The notes below the pieces were generated by a model. The model was given only the letters and a program-made list of their open reading frames with translations. It was not told the origin of the DNA and did not search any database. The translations under genes and the position numbers were made by a program. 64,000 nt of DNA from Membranipora membranacea (taxonomy: Eukaryota; Bryozoa; Gymnolaemata; Cheilostomatida; Membraniporidae): contig OU612072.1 of assembly GCA_914767715.1 (NCBI GenBank), positions 2,544,001 to 2,608,000 on the forward strand. Direction: 5' to 3'. Below, piece after piece: positions 13,101 to 25,509 of this stretch (position 1 is the stretch's first letter; the number at the start of each line of letters is the position of its first letter).

Positions 13101-16100
13101 GACAATATTTCGGTGCCATCTCAGACGCTTCTTGGCCTATTGGCTAAGATCAAAGTGTCATGGCCAATGGCTGATTAGTGCCTGTTTCAGTTTCTGGCAG
13201 CTTGCTGCACACTCACGAATAGGAGGTCCACCATGGCCTCACCTCTAGGATGCATTCTAGTTTACTAGGATGTATCACACTCTCAGTACGAGGACTCCGG
13301 GCAACTTGCGTCCCTCTTTAGGGGCAGCCCACCCTCTGTTTTGTCATAAACAAGGCCATCTCAGACGTACCCTCAGCTGTTTATGTTCAGGGGGTTTTAC
13401 ACCTTTAAAATACCACTATGCGACATGCTAATTTTAAAACTCAGGTTTCGAATCATCCCAGGTTGAGAGCCCTGCTTATCCAGAGAATAAAAAATTGAAG
13501 TGGAGCTCAGCTCCACTTCAAGAAGGGTGTTTATAACCAAGTGGAGCTGAGCTCCACTTACTCACTGTACAAAAGTACCACTGCCTACAACCACAATGGT
13601 ACAAATACTGTGAAATCAATGTCTCCAAATCAATATGAACATGTACTTTGACATGCATTTGTCACCTTTTGCAAATAGGTTTGCCCAAAACTATATTTTA
13701 TAATTATAATATGTTTCAATTACAGGTTAACTTTTGGAAATCTTGAGCCAGAATTGATCCAATTGCAAGACATCACCGGTTATGGAGTGTTGTTTATGGA
13801 ATTGGATCAGCATATTCCAGGAAATATCCTCTTCATTGATAGCCATTCACTGAAGACATTTAATTTTGATACATATGAGACATGGTTAATAGCTGGTGAT
13901 GCCACAACTAGGGGGTACCGGGAAGGAATTGGGAGTGTCGCTCGGTTCAATGCTCCGCTCTCATTCCACCAAAGAAGTAGAACAGATGTATTGGTTTTGG
14001 ACTCTTACAACGGTTGCATTAGATCAGTTTCCAGGGTCACAAATGAGACAAAGATGCTTGTTGGACTGTGCTCAGTTCCCGGTAATTTAGATGGCGATTT
14101 CAACAGAGCAAGGCTTACAGAACCTGAAAAGGTGGTTGAAATCTCATCTGGCATACTAGCTTTTACTGATGTGGGATGTGAATGCATCAAAACAATCAAT
14201 TTGGTTAGCGAACAAGTCTCTCTCCTTGTGCTGCTCCCCACAGATGCTTTTGGTCTGACAAAAAAACCAAATTCGGCAGAGCTGATTTACTCTTTTCATG
14301 GAGGCTTGGGAAAAATTAACCTGAATACTCTTGAAGTTACGAACTTGACTCAGACTAAATTTATTGGTTATCGTGACGGTCCACTGTCTGAATCTGAGAC
14401 TAACGGCGCTGTTTTTACTTTGAGACCAGAGACTTTGCTGTTTCTAAACGAGAACATCATGCTTGTTTCTGGTTTTCGTACTCACTTGGTTCGAGTTGTA
14501 AACTTTGCAAGTTTGTTTGTGTCTTCAATCTGTGACCCCTCACAGGAGGGTAATTTCACCATGTCAGGAGACATTGAAACATGCAGAATAAGGCATCCCA
14601 GATCATTGCTAGCAGTTCCTAGTATTGGCATAGTTTTGATAGGATTTGGTAATTCACTTGGGTATATTGAGGTGTCCGGATTGCCGGAATCCATAACAGA
14701 TTTTACCAATACTCCAACTATCCAGACCACCACATCCCTACCGCCAACCACAACAAGACCTACAACAACATCCACCACCACAACAAAACCCACAACAACA
14801 CCAACAACGCAACCAATCACAACAACAACACCCACAACAACATCCGCAACACCATCCACCACCACAACAAAACCCACAACAACACCAACAACGCAACCAA
14901 TCACAACAACAACACCCACAACAACATCCGCAACACCATCCACCACCACAACAAAACCCACAACAACACCAACAACGCAACCAATCACAACAACAACACC
15001 CACAACAACATCCGCAACACCACCAACAACAACAACAACACCCACAACAACATCTGCAACGACATCTGCAACGACACCCGCAGCAATAACACAAGAACCT
15101 CAAAGTGGAGACAGCACATATAAGGCTTCCTCAGATAATGGTAGGTATACAATGGGGAACGATGATCTTTTATTGATTTCCCAATTGATCGATTCACAAA
15201 ACAATATTGACAGCTACATACGCATGACAAGACATGTATATTTTATTCTATAATTCACAAGTATAATTGTAAATTACAGAACTAAAGTTAATAGATTGTT
15301 AGGGTATATAGTTCTCATCTACGAGAATGTGAAATTTCATCGCTTAACTTTCAATTGTATGTTTATCATACTTTTTAGAGAAGACAGATGCCACAGTGAA
15401 GATTATAGGGATATCAGTAGGAGGAGTAGTGTTCATTGCCCTACTGATAGCTGTGGTATGTTTGGGGAGATACTGTATCAACCGCAAACCACCCTCTGAT
15501 AACAGTGAGAGGTTCGTTATTAATTAATCACTGTCATTCTACATCATCTTTAGGAATGTTTTTCATGCAGTGACAGAACAAAAAAGAAAAAACTTAAGCG
15601 GAGAGAAAAAGAAAAAATACTCAAGTAACAAGAATTAATAGGATATAAAGTGCTTTGATAGTTGTTGTTTAAAATGAGTAAGTTTGGTTGCTGAGCGTAT
15701 CTGAATTGGTAAAGAGTTAAAAGTTGTAGTGATTTTTTGTCTTAATTGATCAGTGTAATAGGTATTTGTCTCTAAAAAAGGTTTTAGAGCTAGCTGGAAT
15801 AAAGCCTTCCAAAAGAAAGTCAGGTGCAATCAAATGCAAAATTTGAAAACCAAAAATACAGGTGAAATGACCAGCAAGGAGAGGAAAAGGAATCAGACCA
15901 AGAGATGTATGTAAGTCTCTCGTATGTATTAGATGATATGGTATGTGGTTGACATTTGCTATTAGGCGGAAAGCCCTCTTTTGGAGCAAGTATAGCCTTT
16001 CAAGAATATATTGTGGTGATAGGTTGCCATATATGCGGATGCCATATATCATATGACAAAAGACATACTGGAAATAAAAGTTACGAGATGATTTACTATC

Positions 16101-17848
16101 TAGGAATGCCCTGCATTTCTGGAATAATGCCAAACTTTTGTTTATTTTGGAGCAAATCTGGTCTACATGATCGTCCCATGTCAATGTGTCATTCAAAGTA
16201 AAACCAAGGAGTTTGGTATTGGCATTTCGGTTTAGTCTTTTATGGTTAATTTTTAGATCTAAATCTAGAGATGTGGCTCGCTGAGAGGGTTGTACAAGCA
16301 TATAGTGAGATTTTTTTACGCTTATCAACATCCTATTATTCCTACACCAACTTTCTATCAAGTGTAGATCAGTATCACATAAATCATTAAGCGTATCAAA
16401 GTTGTCAGATTTTGATACGAAAACTGTATCATCAGCGTAGGCAAATGCTTTGGAATGTAATGTGTAGGTTAAAAGATCAGTGACGTATATGAGGAATAAA
16501 CTTGGTGCCAGAATTGAGCCTTGGGGGACACCAATGTCTATTGGAAGAATTTTTGAACTTTTTGCACCTTGTTGTATAGCTACAAATTGTGTCCTTTCTG
16601 TTAGAAAAGATTTTATGAGAGAGTGCAGTTTGCCCGTTATACCGTACATTGTCAATTTTTTCAGAAGAATTTTATGGTCGCCACAGTCAAAAGCTTTTTT
16701 GAAATCCAAAAACATCATAGCAACAAAGTGACCATCTGATCTTGCTGACAAACAGTCAGAAATGAGTTTGTGTAGGGAATCAACACAGGAATAACCTTCT
16801 CTAAATCCGCAATGTAATTTGTGAAGAAGTTTGTTTGTGGTGAGATATTTTTGAAATTGGGAATTCACATGTTTCTCAAAAATCTTAGATAGCACAGGAA
16901 GTATTGATATAGGGCGATAATTAGATGGATCTTTGATATCTCCACCCCTACTCTTGCGGGTTTTCCACTGTGAAGGAAATACACCCTCTATTAATGCTCT
17001 ATTGAACATGTCAGTTACAATGTCGCATATGTAAGGCCATGTTTCATTATTAATTAAAAAACTGATTGGTTTGCAGCATAAAAAGTTATAAACTTAGCTA
17101 TGTTTAATACATAAATAGCTGATGAGAAATTTCTCCTTTGACGATCTGCGTCCTGCCCATCCAGACACCAGTATTAACACCATAATGCTTGCATTCAGAG
17201 TTCCAATCCACTTCTGCTTTATTTTTCTTCAAGTGTTCATATACTGCTGCTATATGGTGACATTCGAATTCCCAATTGCAAAATCCTATACCTACAACAC
17301 TATATCTATTACCTTCACCTACAGTCAGCCCCCATTCGTCCTTTTCTTCTCACCTCAAAACTTCAGGACGAATAGATTTGTTGGCATGAGTTTATACTTG
17401 ATTCAATTTACCTTTCAGACCTTTGGATCAGAACAACGAGTATGATTACATAACGCCATATGAGGTGGCGGGAATCAAAGGAAAAGAATCAATTTATGAA
17501 ACTCCTATCAATGAGCCGCCCATTCTGCCGCTACGAGACCATCCAATAAGCAAAACTCAACACAGAGTCAGAAGTGGAAAAGGCATGAACAGTATGCCAT
17601 TTGATAATGCTCCTGGCCTCCCCTCATCATCTAGTGTCCCCTCCTTTGATCCTCCTGCTGCCCCATGCAACTACCCTCCCCAGAAATCAACAGTAACCTT
17701 ACCTGTGGGTAGAACTGGTGATGAAGGCTGCGCTGATCATCAAATGGCAGGTGCTGGTGAAGGTTCAGGAAGTAAAGCTTACACTAACAAGGCGTATTCA
17801 GAAGTTCAAGTTTCTGACTACATGTGTATGCAAACATCTCACCAATAA
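10140..17848 (+). CDS. NHLR-B: type I membrane receptor with repeat-expanded mucin stalk
   Basis: Five coding exons: 10140-10169 (alternative in-frame ATG at 10158), 11545-11609, 13726-15140, 15379-15511, 17419-17848. This gives 690 residues, or 684 from the second Met, with phases 0, 2, 1, 2 as in its paralogues. The signal peptide is split (MSLL, then VIAVCLKTWTVSG). The mature N-terminus, LVYNH, resembles NHLR-A and C. The propeller (about 32-340) has GYREGIGSVARFNAP and conserved Cys. The stalk is about 130 residues of Thr/Pro with three 28-residue (84-bp) repeats. The transmembrane exon carries IIGISVGGVVFIALLIAVVC. The tail has YDYI, YITP, SIYETP, MPFDNAPGLP and a C-terminal DYMCM (YxxM). 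Introns 1, 2 and 4 contain a tRNA-like inverted-repeat element, a hAT-like element and an antisense LINE. Exon 1 is the least certain part. Confidence 0.83.
10671..10949. repeat. Short inverted-repeat element with an internal tRNA-like segment
   Basis: About 279 bp in NHLR-B intron 1. The left end GTTTCCATGTTAATTTTTAG matches the complement of the right end (CTCAAAATTCACATGGAAAC) with two mismatches. Inside, about 10758-10829 reads like a tRNA: a TGGCCAGGCGGTTA A-box and a GTTCAAATCC B-box, 72 nt overall. The D stem is broken, so it is not a working tRNA. A motif near the left end (CCTCCCAGCTCG..CTGA..TCGAAG) recurs near 59307. It is probably a MITE/SINE-type element. Confidence 0.5.
12106..13474. 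mobile_element. Non-autonomous hAT-like DNA transposon
   Basis: A 1369-bp segment in NHLR-B intron 2, bounded by perfect 14-bp terminal inverted repeats, CAGGGCTCTCAACC ... GGTTGAGAGCCCTG. The CAGGG start is typical of hAT ends. Flanking 8-mers (GTTTTCGA and CTTATCCA) agree at only 5 of 8 positions, so a target duplication is at best decayed. No transposase ORF is visible inside. Confidence 0.55.
13497..13559. repeat. Pair of near-perfect palindromes beside the hAT-like end
   Basis: Two hairpin-forming units, 13497-13519 and 13539-13559. Each has arms of 10-11 bp (AAGTGGAGCT / AGCTCCACTT) around one central base. The central base is C in one and G in the other, so the units are exact inverted copies over 21 bp. 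They are separated by about 19 bp. Confidence 0.7.
14781..15032 (+). repeat. 84-bp coding minisatellite in the NHLR-B stalk
   Basis: The string CAACAAAACC recurs at 14781, 14865 and 14949, giving an 84-bp period in three copies. Each copy encodes 28 residues starting TKPTTTPTTQPITTTT. The copies are almost identical at nucleotide level, which suggests recent expansion and probable length variation. Confidence 0.85.
15600..17085 (-). mobile_element. 5'-truncated, frameshifted non-LTR retrotransposon (LINE) fragment
   Basis: Antisense to NHLR-B, inside its intron 4. The frame from about 17085 to 15750 encodes a reverse transcriptase with recognisable blocks: NYRPISILPVLSKIFEKHV, GFREGYSCVDSL, FLDFKKAFD, GVPQGSILAPSLF and FAYADDTVFV (catalytic Asp residues present). 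The end of the protein continues in another frame (15829-15635: TTFNSLPIQIRSATKL...), so a frameshift has occurred. No endonuclease domain is present, so the copy is 5'-truncated. The block style suggests the Jockey/CR1 group; the exact clade is not assigned. It is inactive. Confidence 0.85.
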
Positions 17849-17870
17849 GACTTACAAATCTGACTGTTGG

Positions 17871-17876
17871 AATAAA
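17871..17876 (+). terminator. Candidate poly(A) signal for NHLR-B
   Basis: AATAAA 23 bases after the NHLR-B stop codon. If used, the 3' UTR would be very short. Confidence 0.45.
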
Positions 17877-19013
17877 ATGTTATCAAATTATATTCAGCCA
17901 GTTTCTTCTCAAAAAGGTGACAAGCGGGGTTTTTAACATCTACGATTCCTGCAGATAAGTTGGTGTCGGGTAGGGCATCCAACATCAATTGCTTCTGAGC
18001 TACACCAGTAAAAAGTCAGTCCACCCGCCGCAAAAATATGCTGTACTCTTGGTTTCTCACAGGATATCACATATATAAAAAATTGTATGTTTTATTTAAT
18101 CACCTTAAGTTCACGCTATTATGATAAAAAAATTTAAATGATCAAGCTTAACTAATGATGATCTTTTCTTTGGATAACTTTTTTTGGACAACTCAACTTC
18201 TTATATTTGATGATTTTCATGGGGGCCTCTAGGGATGCCGTCATATTATTGATTCCATAACATCTACCCTAAGGCTTATTTCTCTCTTTATTATAAAAGC
18301 AATCTATATAAGCTCGAATTCTTTTGTCTATTTGTATGTGAATTGCTCAAATAAAAAAGGCTACGTCAATGGAACTTTCCGAGAACTATTTTGTATCAAG
18401 CAAGTTTCTTAAGCTGACTAATCAACTTCCTTGATTGAGGCAAAGATAATGAAATATGTATGAGTTCTCTTCGTCTGTTTTTGTTATTCATGCAAAAACG
18501 TATATAGCTTAACAATAAAAGCGTATAACACAATAGAACGAAAACTCCCAATGTTTCCCTATGACAACTAGCAGACCACTAGAGCACTCTGTGTAAAATA
18601 GTGAGGCAGTGCTCATATCTTGAATGCAAAGAGAAGTTGTTATATTTAGATGAGGTGAACGCTACTCTCTACAGATATTTGCTCAAAAATAAAGAGGTGA
18701 GTTGATGAATTTATATCTCCCTGAAACAAAATTTAAGTTGCTGATCTGCAAGCATCATGTTAGTCGCCAGAAACTTTGCACCTGGCTCATTAGGTCGTGG
18801 CTGTTCGAAACGATATTAAGTTTGAGCGAGTGTTTCCCTCTTATTTCAATAGCAACAAGAAAGAGGTGCATTCTATATTGTAATATTCTTTAATACTGTA
18901 ATATTGAGATGTCAGTAAAAAGATTATTCTATTTCTTAGATAACATCAGAGTGAGTACCGCCATCTCATCAGGCACGGTGATACTTGAGGCAGAGTAGAT
19001 CTATCAGCAGGAC
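17877..19013. other. Intergenic region between NHLR-B and NHLR-C
   Basis: About 1.1 kb, AT-rich, expected to hold the NHLR-C promoter. I see no supported gene or repeat here. Confidence 0.5.
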
Positions 19014-22000
19014 ATGTATCTTCTATGCTTGGTAAGTCACTCATTAGTTTGCCCTTAAACAGTCAAATTTTCAAATATGACTCAGTCTTCTCAGTGCTCT
19101 TTAAGATGAATGCAGATCCAGAAAAAGAGGGTGAGGCGCTGTTAGAAGTCGACCCTCAGGCCACTTCACTTGATTGGTCAGCTGATTGAAATCTTTTCTG
19201 CGGCTGATAGGCAAGGTACATACAATCCCAAATGTTTGTGTGTCTATAATTTAATTCATTAATAATATATGAGTCAATACTAAATATAATAACTACATGG
19301 TTAGGTTCGTTGATGTGGGCAGACATGCAGCAAGGCAGGCAGTCAGCAGGTAATGTTCTAGCTTATCATGTATAACTAAAGGAGTGTTTCCATCAATGAA
19401 GTATGGGTAGTAACTTTGTCTATAAATGAGCTATTTGGCGTGCTGGTTAATTTTGTGAATTAGCACTCTTAGTTACTCTGTGGAATATAATTACCCAAGA
19501 GGAGAAAAGTATATACAAAAGGAAATATTCACGTTTTCGCACATGCCAGAAATATCGTTTTTCAATTATAGCTAACTCTAACTTGCCCCCTTTACAATAT
19601 TATTAGTGCTGGCTTTCATTTAATCATCCCAAAACCAAACTTTAGTTAAAATTTACTCCACAGTTTGCTGGCAAGGTGAATTTCCAGTAGAGAGGAGCAA
19701 CTCCGAATGCAGGCAAACTGGATAAGACTTGATCGAGAATTTCTGGCTTCAATTCTCCCAATTTATCTTCAGAAAGGACCTTTTACCTCCTTTTTCTGTA
19801 AAATATTGGGATAAAACCTTGACTGGTGTCAGACAATTGCAGCTGCCATGCTGATATATTATTCTGGTTTTATTGGGTCATAGTCATATTCATAACAACT
19901 TGCAGAGGGAACATAAACTTTTAGAATATTTAATACGCAATAACTATTACTTCCTCTTAGAGTACACAGCTCTTATAAATTATTTGGCTGGTTCAGCTAA
20001 GTCTTTGTGTTGCTTTCCCAAGGTATGGTATACAGTGGAAATTCAGAATATCTATTGTTTTTTTGTTTTCTTAACAACTTGGAATATTAAAATTGCTAAT
20101 TAATTTTTTTTGAGAAATAATGAAAAGTGTTATTGATGTTGATAATATTCTTGTGTAAATCCATTCGAGAGCAGCCTGCCTGAACAGGTCATGAAGCTGA
20201 TTCAAGGCGACAAAAATTGAAGCGGTTACGCCTAGTCTTTACAATATCAGTTTACGCGACCAATTCTCAACATAAATTGCACATAAATCATAAGGCTTTT
20301 CAACTTAAAAATTCCTTGCTCTAAGGGGTTATGTTTCAATTAGGAATTAGGATTGTCATACTACAAAGATTGTTTCATATTTTCTAGCTCACACTTTTGG
20401 CTGTTGTATGTTTATATGGACGATGTTTTGGAGCTTTGGTGTACAACAATCATGTCGGAAAGTAAGTGAGAACAATTATTGTCTCCAGATCAGGAAGTAA
20501 AAGTCCTAATGGGGTGAGATATAAATGGCTCTTGATTTTTAATTATTTCTTCTATTATTGTTGTTTTATGACAACTTACGCATTATTGTCATAAGTTAGT
20601 CAGAAAGTCATCATACATACTTAAGTACAAGCTTTCTCTAGAGAAGGAAGTTTTTTAACTAGAGTTTACTCAGCTTGTGATGCTAGTTAGCACATAATAT
20701 TGGCTAGCTTCAGTGGGAGTGCTTTATAAAGACGTAAAGAGGGTTCGTAAATGTTAACTAGTGGCCCACTAGCTGTAAAATTGGCTATCTCAAGCCTGTG
20801 CAAAACGATGAACCTTTCCTCCTGAGAAGTTTTACTCCTCTATGTGTTTATAACCATGGATGAAAGGTATAAAAGGCCCAGCCAAACGATAACTTGGTTC
20901 TGCTAGCAAACAATTGACATCCTTAATCTTGTCTGGAAAAAAAAGTAGTACAGACCAAAGGAAGGGTGATTGGTCCCCCCCCCCTCCGAGTCCCTTGACA
21001 CAAAAGCGAGAATTGCACCATAGGACGAAGACATTGATATCTATATATATCTAGTTCCATAAATTCCCCCAGTAAGTGGTGAAAGTGCATCTAATTCCAC
21101 TCGATACGGCTCAGCCTATCGATTTAAAATTATCCAATCCCAGTAGTCGATTCATTGATTCGATTTCATTTCATAATCAACAGGTTTAGTTGATGCCTAG
21201 ATTTCTTTTGTCCAACTCAATCTGAAAAAATTTGATCACCTTATAATATGATCATTGATATGAATCATATAAAAATGTTTAATATTATATTTCAATATGC
21301 TACAAGGAACTACTCAACAAGGAAGTTTGTCTAATGTTATAGAATATATAATAGTTCATATATAATATATAATCCATAGAATATATGTATAGTACATATA
21401 TAATATATAGAATAATAAAGAATATAGAATAATATAGAATATATATAATATATAGTACATAGAATATATAATAGTACAAATAGCAAATAGCAATATAGCA
21501 TATAGCAATATATAAACAAATTCAAATAACAATTAGATAAACAATTCAACTACTTTTCTAGTTTGAGCCCCTCTAACTATTCCCCCCCCCCCCCGACGCC
21601 CCCTCCCCTGCTTCTATTCATGCTCAATCCAAAACCTACTATGACGAGTTTTTCATCATAGGCCAATGATCTTGCTGTCACCAACAAATCAATAGAGATG
21701 ATTATTTTGCTAACTGAATGTTTTTTAGTTTCACTTTTGGACGAGTTGAGCCTGAGATGTTACCTATCACACCGAGTACAGGGTTCGGTGTGCGTCACAT
21801 GGCGAGAGACGAGTTCATTCCGGGTAACATCTTGTATTTGGAGGCCCATGCATTGATGACACTCAATCTTCTGACAAATGAGACGACCCTGATTGCCGGA
21901 AGTATATTGATCCATGGGTACCAGGAAGGTGTTGGCAGCTCTGCCCGCTTTTACGGTCCTAGTTCCTTCTATCAGACTAACAGCTCGAGCGTTGTGATAG

Positions 22001-23927
22001 CAGATAGGAACAATCACTGCTTTAGAATGATATCCAGGGTGAGCAACAGGACCTCTATGCTCGCTGGTATATGTGAGACGCCTGGTCAAAATGATGGCCT
22101 ATTTAGCTCAGCAACAGTCACACGTCCTGAATCAATAATCGAAATATCTCCAGGTGAGCTTCTTTTCACGGATTTTCATGTTGAGAGTATTCGTCGGCTA
22201 GATTTAATATCTGATGAAGTGTCTATAGTTGTTCAGCTGAACACCACCGCGTTCGGACTCGCACTACAGCCCAACACAAGGAATGTTTGGTTTGGCGTGT
22301 ACGGCGGACTTGGGCGATTCAATTTAGACAGCCTCAAGGTTGAGTATTTGACACAAACTACTTTACATGGGACAGTAGATGGCGCTTTAAAGGATGCATT
22401 TTTCCACAAAAGCCCTGAAGGGTTGGTCTTTTTAGACTCCCGGGTTATGCTTGTTGCCAGTTTTGAGTCTCATCTGATGAGAGTAGTAGACACTGCTGAT
22501 GATTTAGTCTCCTCCATATGTCAGCCGCAGTTTACTTCACACGTGCTGTCAGGACCAATCAACACGTGTAAAACAGCCTACCCAAGATCTCTACTAGTAC
22601 TTCCTGAGTTAAACAAAGTGCTGGTCGGTTTTCATGAGTCTATTGGATACATTGAAGTGTCCACGGTTATGACAACAACAACTACACCAACAACAACAAC
22701 CACACCAACAACAACAACAACCACACCAACAACAACAACAACCACGCCAATAACAACAACCACACCAACAACAACAACCACACCAACGACAACGACGACG
22801 ACAACCACACCAACGACAACAACCATCTCAACACAAGAACCCTCAGATTCAACCCTGTTGCCAGTTGACACACCAGCAACGACCTCAAAAAGATCGACAG
22901 ATCATGGTTTAGCAACAACATCGCCTTCGGGGTCTAATGGTAATGCTGGAACAGGTGACCCCATAAGTGTAACAGACAGACTCACAACAAAGGAACCAGA
23001 TAAAGATCACTCAACCCGTAAGCTTCCCTTTATCCATACAAACATCAATGTAACTCTTGCCTTATAAGATCAAACTACATTTGTAATCAGTTTGGTTGAG
23101 TGGTTCTAGTTTCTCTTGCTTCATAACCACTTAAAGCTCATGGTGACCAACCAAGGCCACAAAATACAGCCTCACTTTTGGCTGTCCATATTCTGTTTTT
23201 TGCTTCAATTGCCAACGTCAACTCAAATTACTGATTTTGTTTCTTTTTGCAGTTGATGAGAATTGGGTGAAGATAGTGGCGATTCTGGTGGCAGGTCTTG
23301 TGATCGTTATTCTAGTTATTGGTGCAGTCGTAGGCGTGAAGAAGATGAACAAGAGACAGCGAAAAACTGATTACCGCCAACAGTAAGTAATAACTTCTCT
23401 CTCGGCATAGTGATATTGGTATACCATTGTATCTTGGCTCAATTACTTCCAAGTTTCGTTACGTACAAAATATACTTTTATGCTTTAGGCCTGGGTTGGC
23501 TGGAGACCAATACGCTGTGCCAGTTACGCAAAACCAGCCATATGAATATATTGAAGATCCATACTACTCTATACCTGACGACGATCTAAAGAGACGTGCT
23601 TCTTCAGCGCCAAAACCTCCACCTACTGGAAGCTATCATGTACAGAACTACCAGCAGCAGAACAACGACAACGATTATCTACATATGAAACCAATTGAGC
23701 GTACACCCAGTATGCCCTTTGACCTTGCCCCAAGCGTCCCCCAGGCGAGTCTTCCTCCATATGAGGTTGGTAGTGATTACGATGATGTTTCTATGTCACC
23801 GTATTCTGGAGGTGAGGTAGACAGAATGAGAGGTGTGAGTTCTGTAAGCTTTGTTAATAAAAGTTTTGACCATCGAGAATATTATGAAACTAGGAATCAG
23901 CCCACTTATGAGCAGCCAAAGTACTAG
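19014..23927 (+). CDS. NHLR-C: type I membrane receptor, NHL propeller / Thr stalk / tyrosine tail
   Basis: Five coding exons: 19014-19031, 20388-20461, 21729-23017, 23253-23382, 23489-23927 (649 residues; phases 0, 2, 1, 2). The 18-nt start exon (MYLLCL, donor GTAAGT) joins a hydrophobic exon (LTLLAVVCLYGRCFGA) to give a strong signal peptide; the mature N-terminus LVYNNH matches NHLR-B. The propeller spans about 31-340 (GYQEGVGSSARFYGP and a DRNNHCFR blade signature). The Thr/Pro stalk is short and made of near-pure ACA codons. The membrane helix is in exon 4 (IVAILVAGLVIVILVIGAVV), followed by KK. The tail has DQYAVP, YEYI, YYSIPDDD, DYLHM (YxxM), MPFDLAPSVP and YDDV. Here YxxM precedes the MPFD block, the reverse of B and D. 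Signalling is inferred from motifs only. Confidence 0.87.
21337..21500. repeat. AT-rich low-complexity tract in NHLR-C intron 2
   Basis: Irregular repeats of TATAATATATAGAATA-type units over roughly 160 bp, followed near 21584 by a poly-C run. Microsatellite-like; no coding support. Confidence 0.7.
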
Positions 23928-24575
23928 TCTGTGCCCCCAGACTCTTGCTAGTGCCCGATGACTCGTTGGACGCCACATCCCCCTGGACGGAGAAGTAGCC
24001 TCATTACTTAGTCAAAGAGACTGACCTTTACTGGGTTCAATTTTGTATGATACTGCAGAAGTCTGTGAATTGAGACGTGTGTGCTTCGATACACTGCAGC
24101 TTTTTAAAAACCCCTCAGCCAACATAGATGGAACGAAGTGGTACTAAGTTTTCTTAGTCATCAGAGCTGTAGTGCTTTCATGCTCCCTGAAACTATCCCT
24201 TTGCACATAAATTAATATTCACAGTATTATTTTTGTTATTTACTCACACACTTGTGTTTTTTCTTCTAAGTGCTGCATGAATGCCTCATTAGTGATACGA
24301 TTCCAAAGATATTTACCACTTACTAACCTCTTTGTAACAGGTACTTATAGATTTGCTTTTTATGATTAGAGATCTGAGTTTTATGTTTTGCATTGTTTTT
24401 ATTCATTCAACCAATTTTTATAATCTCAGGCATTATTTGCGATTTCATTACGTGACCCACATTTACTTATGTGGAAATTTTGGCTGATAATGATTTATTT
24501 TAGAATATGTGTGTGAGTTATCTCCTCATGCAGAGAAGGGGGATAACTTTTAAATTTTCATACAAAAAAATTTTA

Positions 24576-24581
24576 AATAAA
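24576..24581 (+). terminator. Candidate poly(A) signal for NHLR-C
   Basis: AATAAA about 650 bases after the NHLR-C stop codon. Position-based assignment. Confidence 0.3.
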
Positions 24582-25135
24582 CCAACATAAAAAGTTATCC
24601 TCTTTCTTGATCCGTATAGAGCCGTTTGTACTCCACATTTTTGTGGTGATAATTCAAATATAATTTGTTGAAAACATCTTTTGTTTGAGTGCTCATTTCA
24701 AATTATCAAAACTATGTGGCACCAAGTTACCCTTTATCCTCAATCTGGGGCACTAAGCGCTGAGCAAGGTCATCAGCACATAATACAATCAATTTCTCAA
24801 TTTGTGAAAACAGCTGGGCATCAAGCATAAAACTAAACATAGTTTTTCATAAAAGTATGCGATTGGAACTAACTCTATGGGGAATGTCAGCAGAAAATCG
24901 ACCGACAAGTTAAATGATATTTGTTCCGATATTCAGAAATTCTTATGGTGATAATTTTCGTTTTCCTTGAGAAGTTCAAGGAATAGGTGATGTAAATGTT
25001 TTTAAATCTATATACAAATTCCTATGTCGGCATTTCAAATTCACTAAACTATGACTAGAAGAGTTGAAAAAAATGCATATATATGCCGAATATAAACTTT
25101 ATGAAAGATGAGCCGGAAGGAGCTTGTGAGGAATC

Positions 25136-25509
25136 TTAAAGGGCAACCAAGGTTTCGCAGCAATGCATTAATGGGTAGTAAATAATGTGCTAGGCAGCTT
25201 CAGCTTTGTCCATTACGCGATGCAAAACTCAAAGTAGTTGCTGACTCTAAGCTGGGTAACACTTCAGGTAGGGGAAGTTCTAAGACATTGCTGTAATGAT
25301 GTTAGAGCGCAGGCTAAATAATAACAGGAACAGGAAACTGCTCTGTGGTATTCTATTTTAGCTGAGTTTGAGTACCTGATGGATGAAATGTTTCACAAGA
25401 ATTCTGGCTAAATAATCAACCGAATAAGAATTTGTCTTTTTCCCTATGCAGAAGGGGTAAACTGCTATTAATCAATTAGAAGTTGTTTGAAACCCTGGTT
25501 GCCCTTTAA
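25136..25509. mobile_element. piggyBac-like MITE, copy 1 (TTAA-flanked)
   Basis: Element 25140-25505 with TTAA on both sides (25136-25139 and 25506-25509). Terminal inverted repeats read AAAGGGCAACCA(A/G)GGTTTC after the TT. It lies between NHLR-C and NHLR-D. A second, inverted copy of the whole element sits at 51484-51859 in a USP8 intron. There is no coding capacity. TTAA flanks are the hallmark of piggyBac-type insertion. Confidence 0.75.

Noticed and set aside
14482-15103. Minus-strand ORFs rich in Val, Gly or Cys opposite the NHLR-B stalk
   Set aside because: They are the complement of ACA/ACC Thr repeats, which stay open in several frames. The same explains similar frames near 22650, 30160, 33450, 33660 and 34780.
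21337-21549. 70-codon minus-strand ORF of Tyr, Ile and Leu
   Set aside because: It lies in a TATA-type low-complexity tract.
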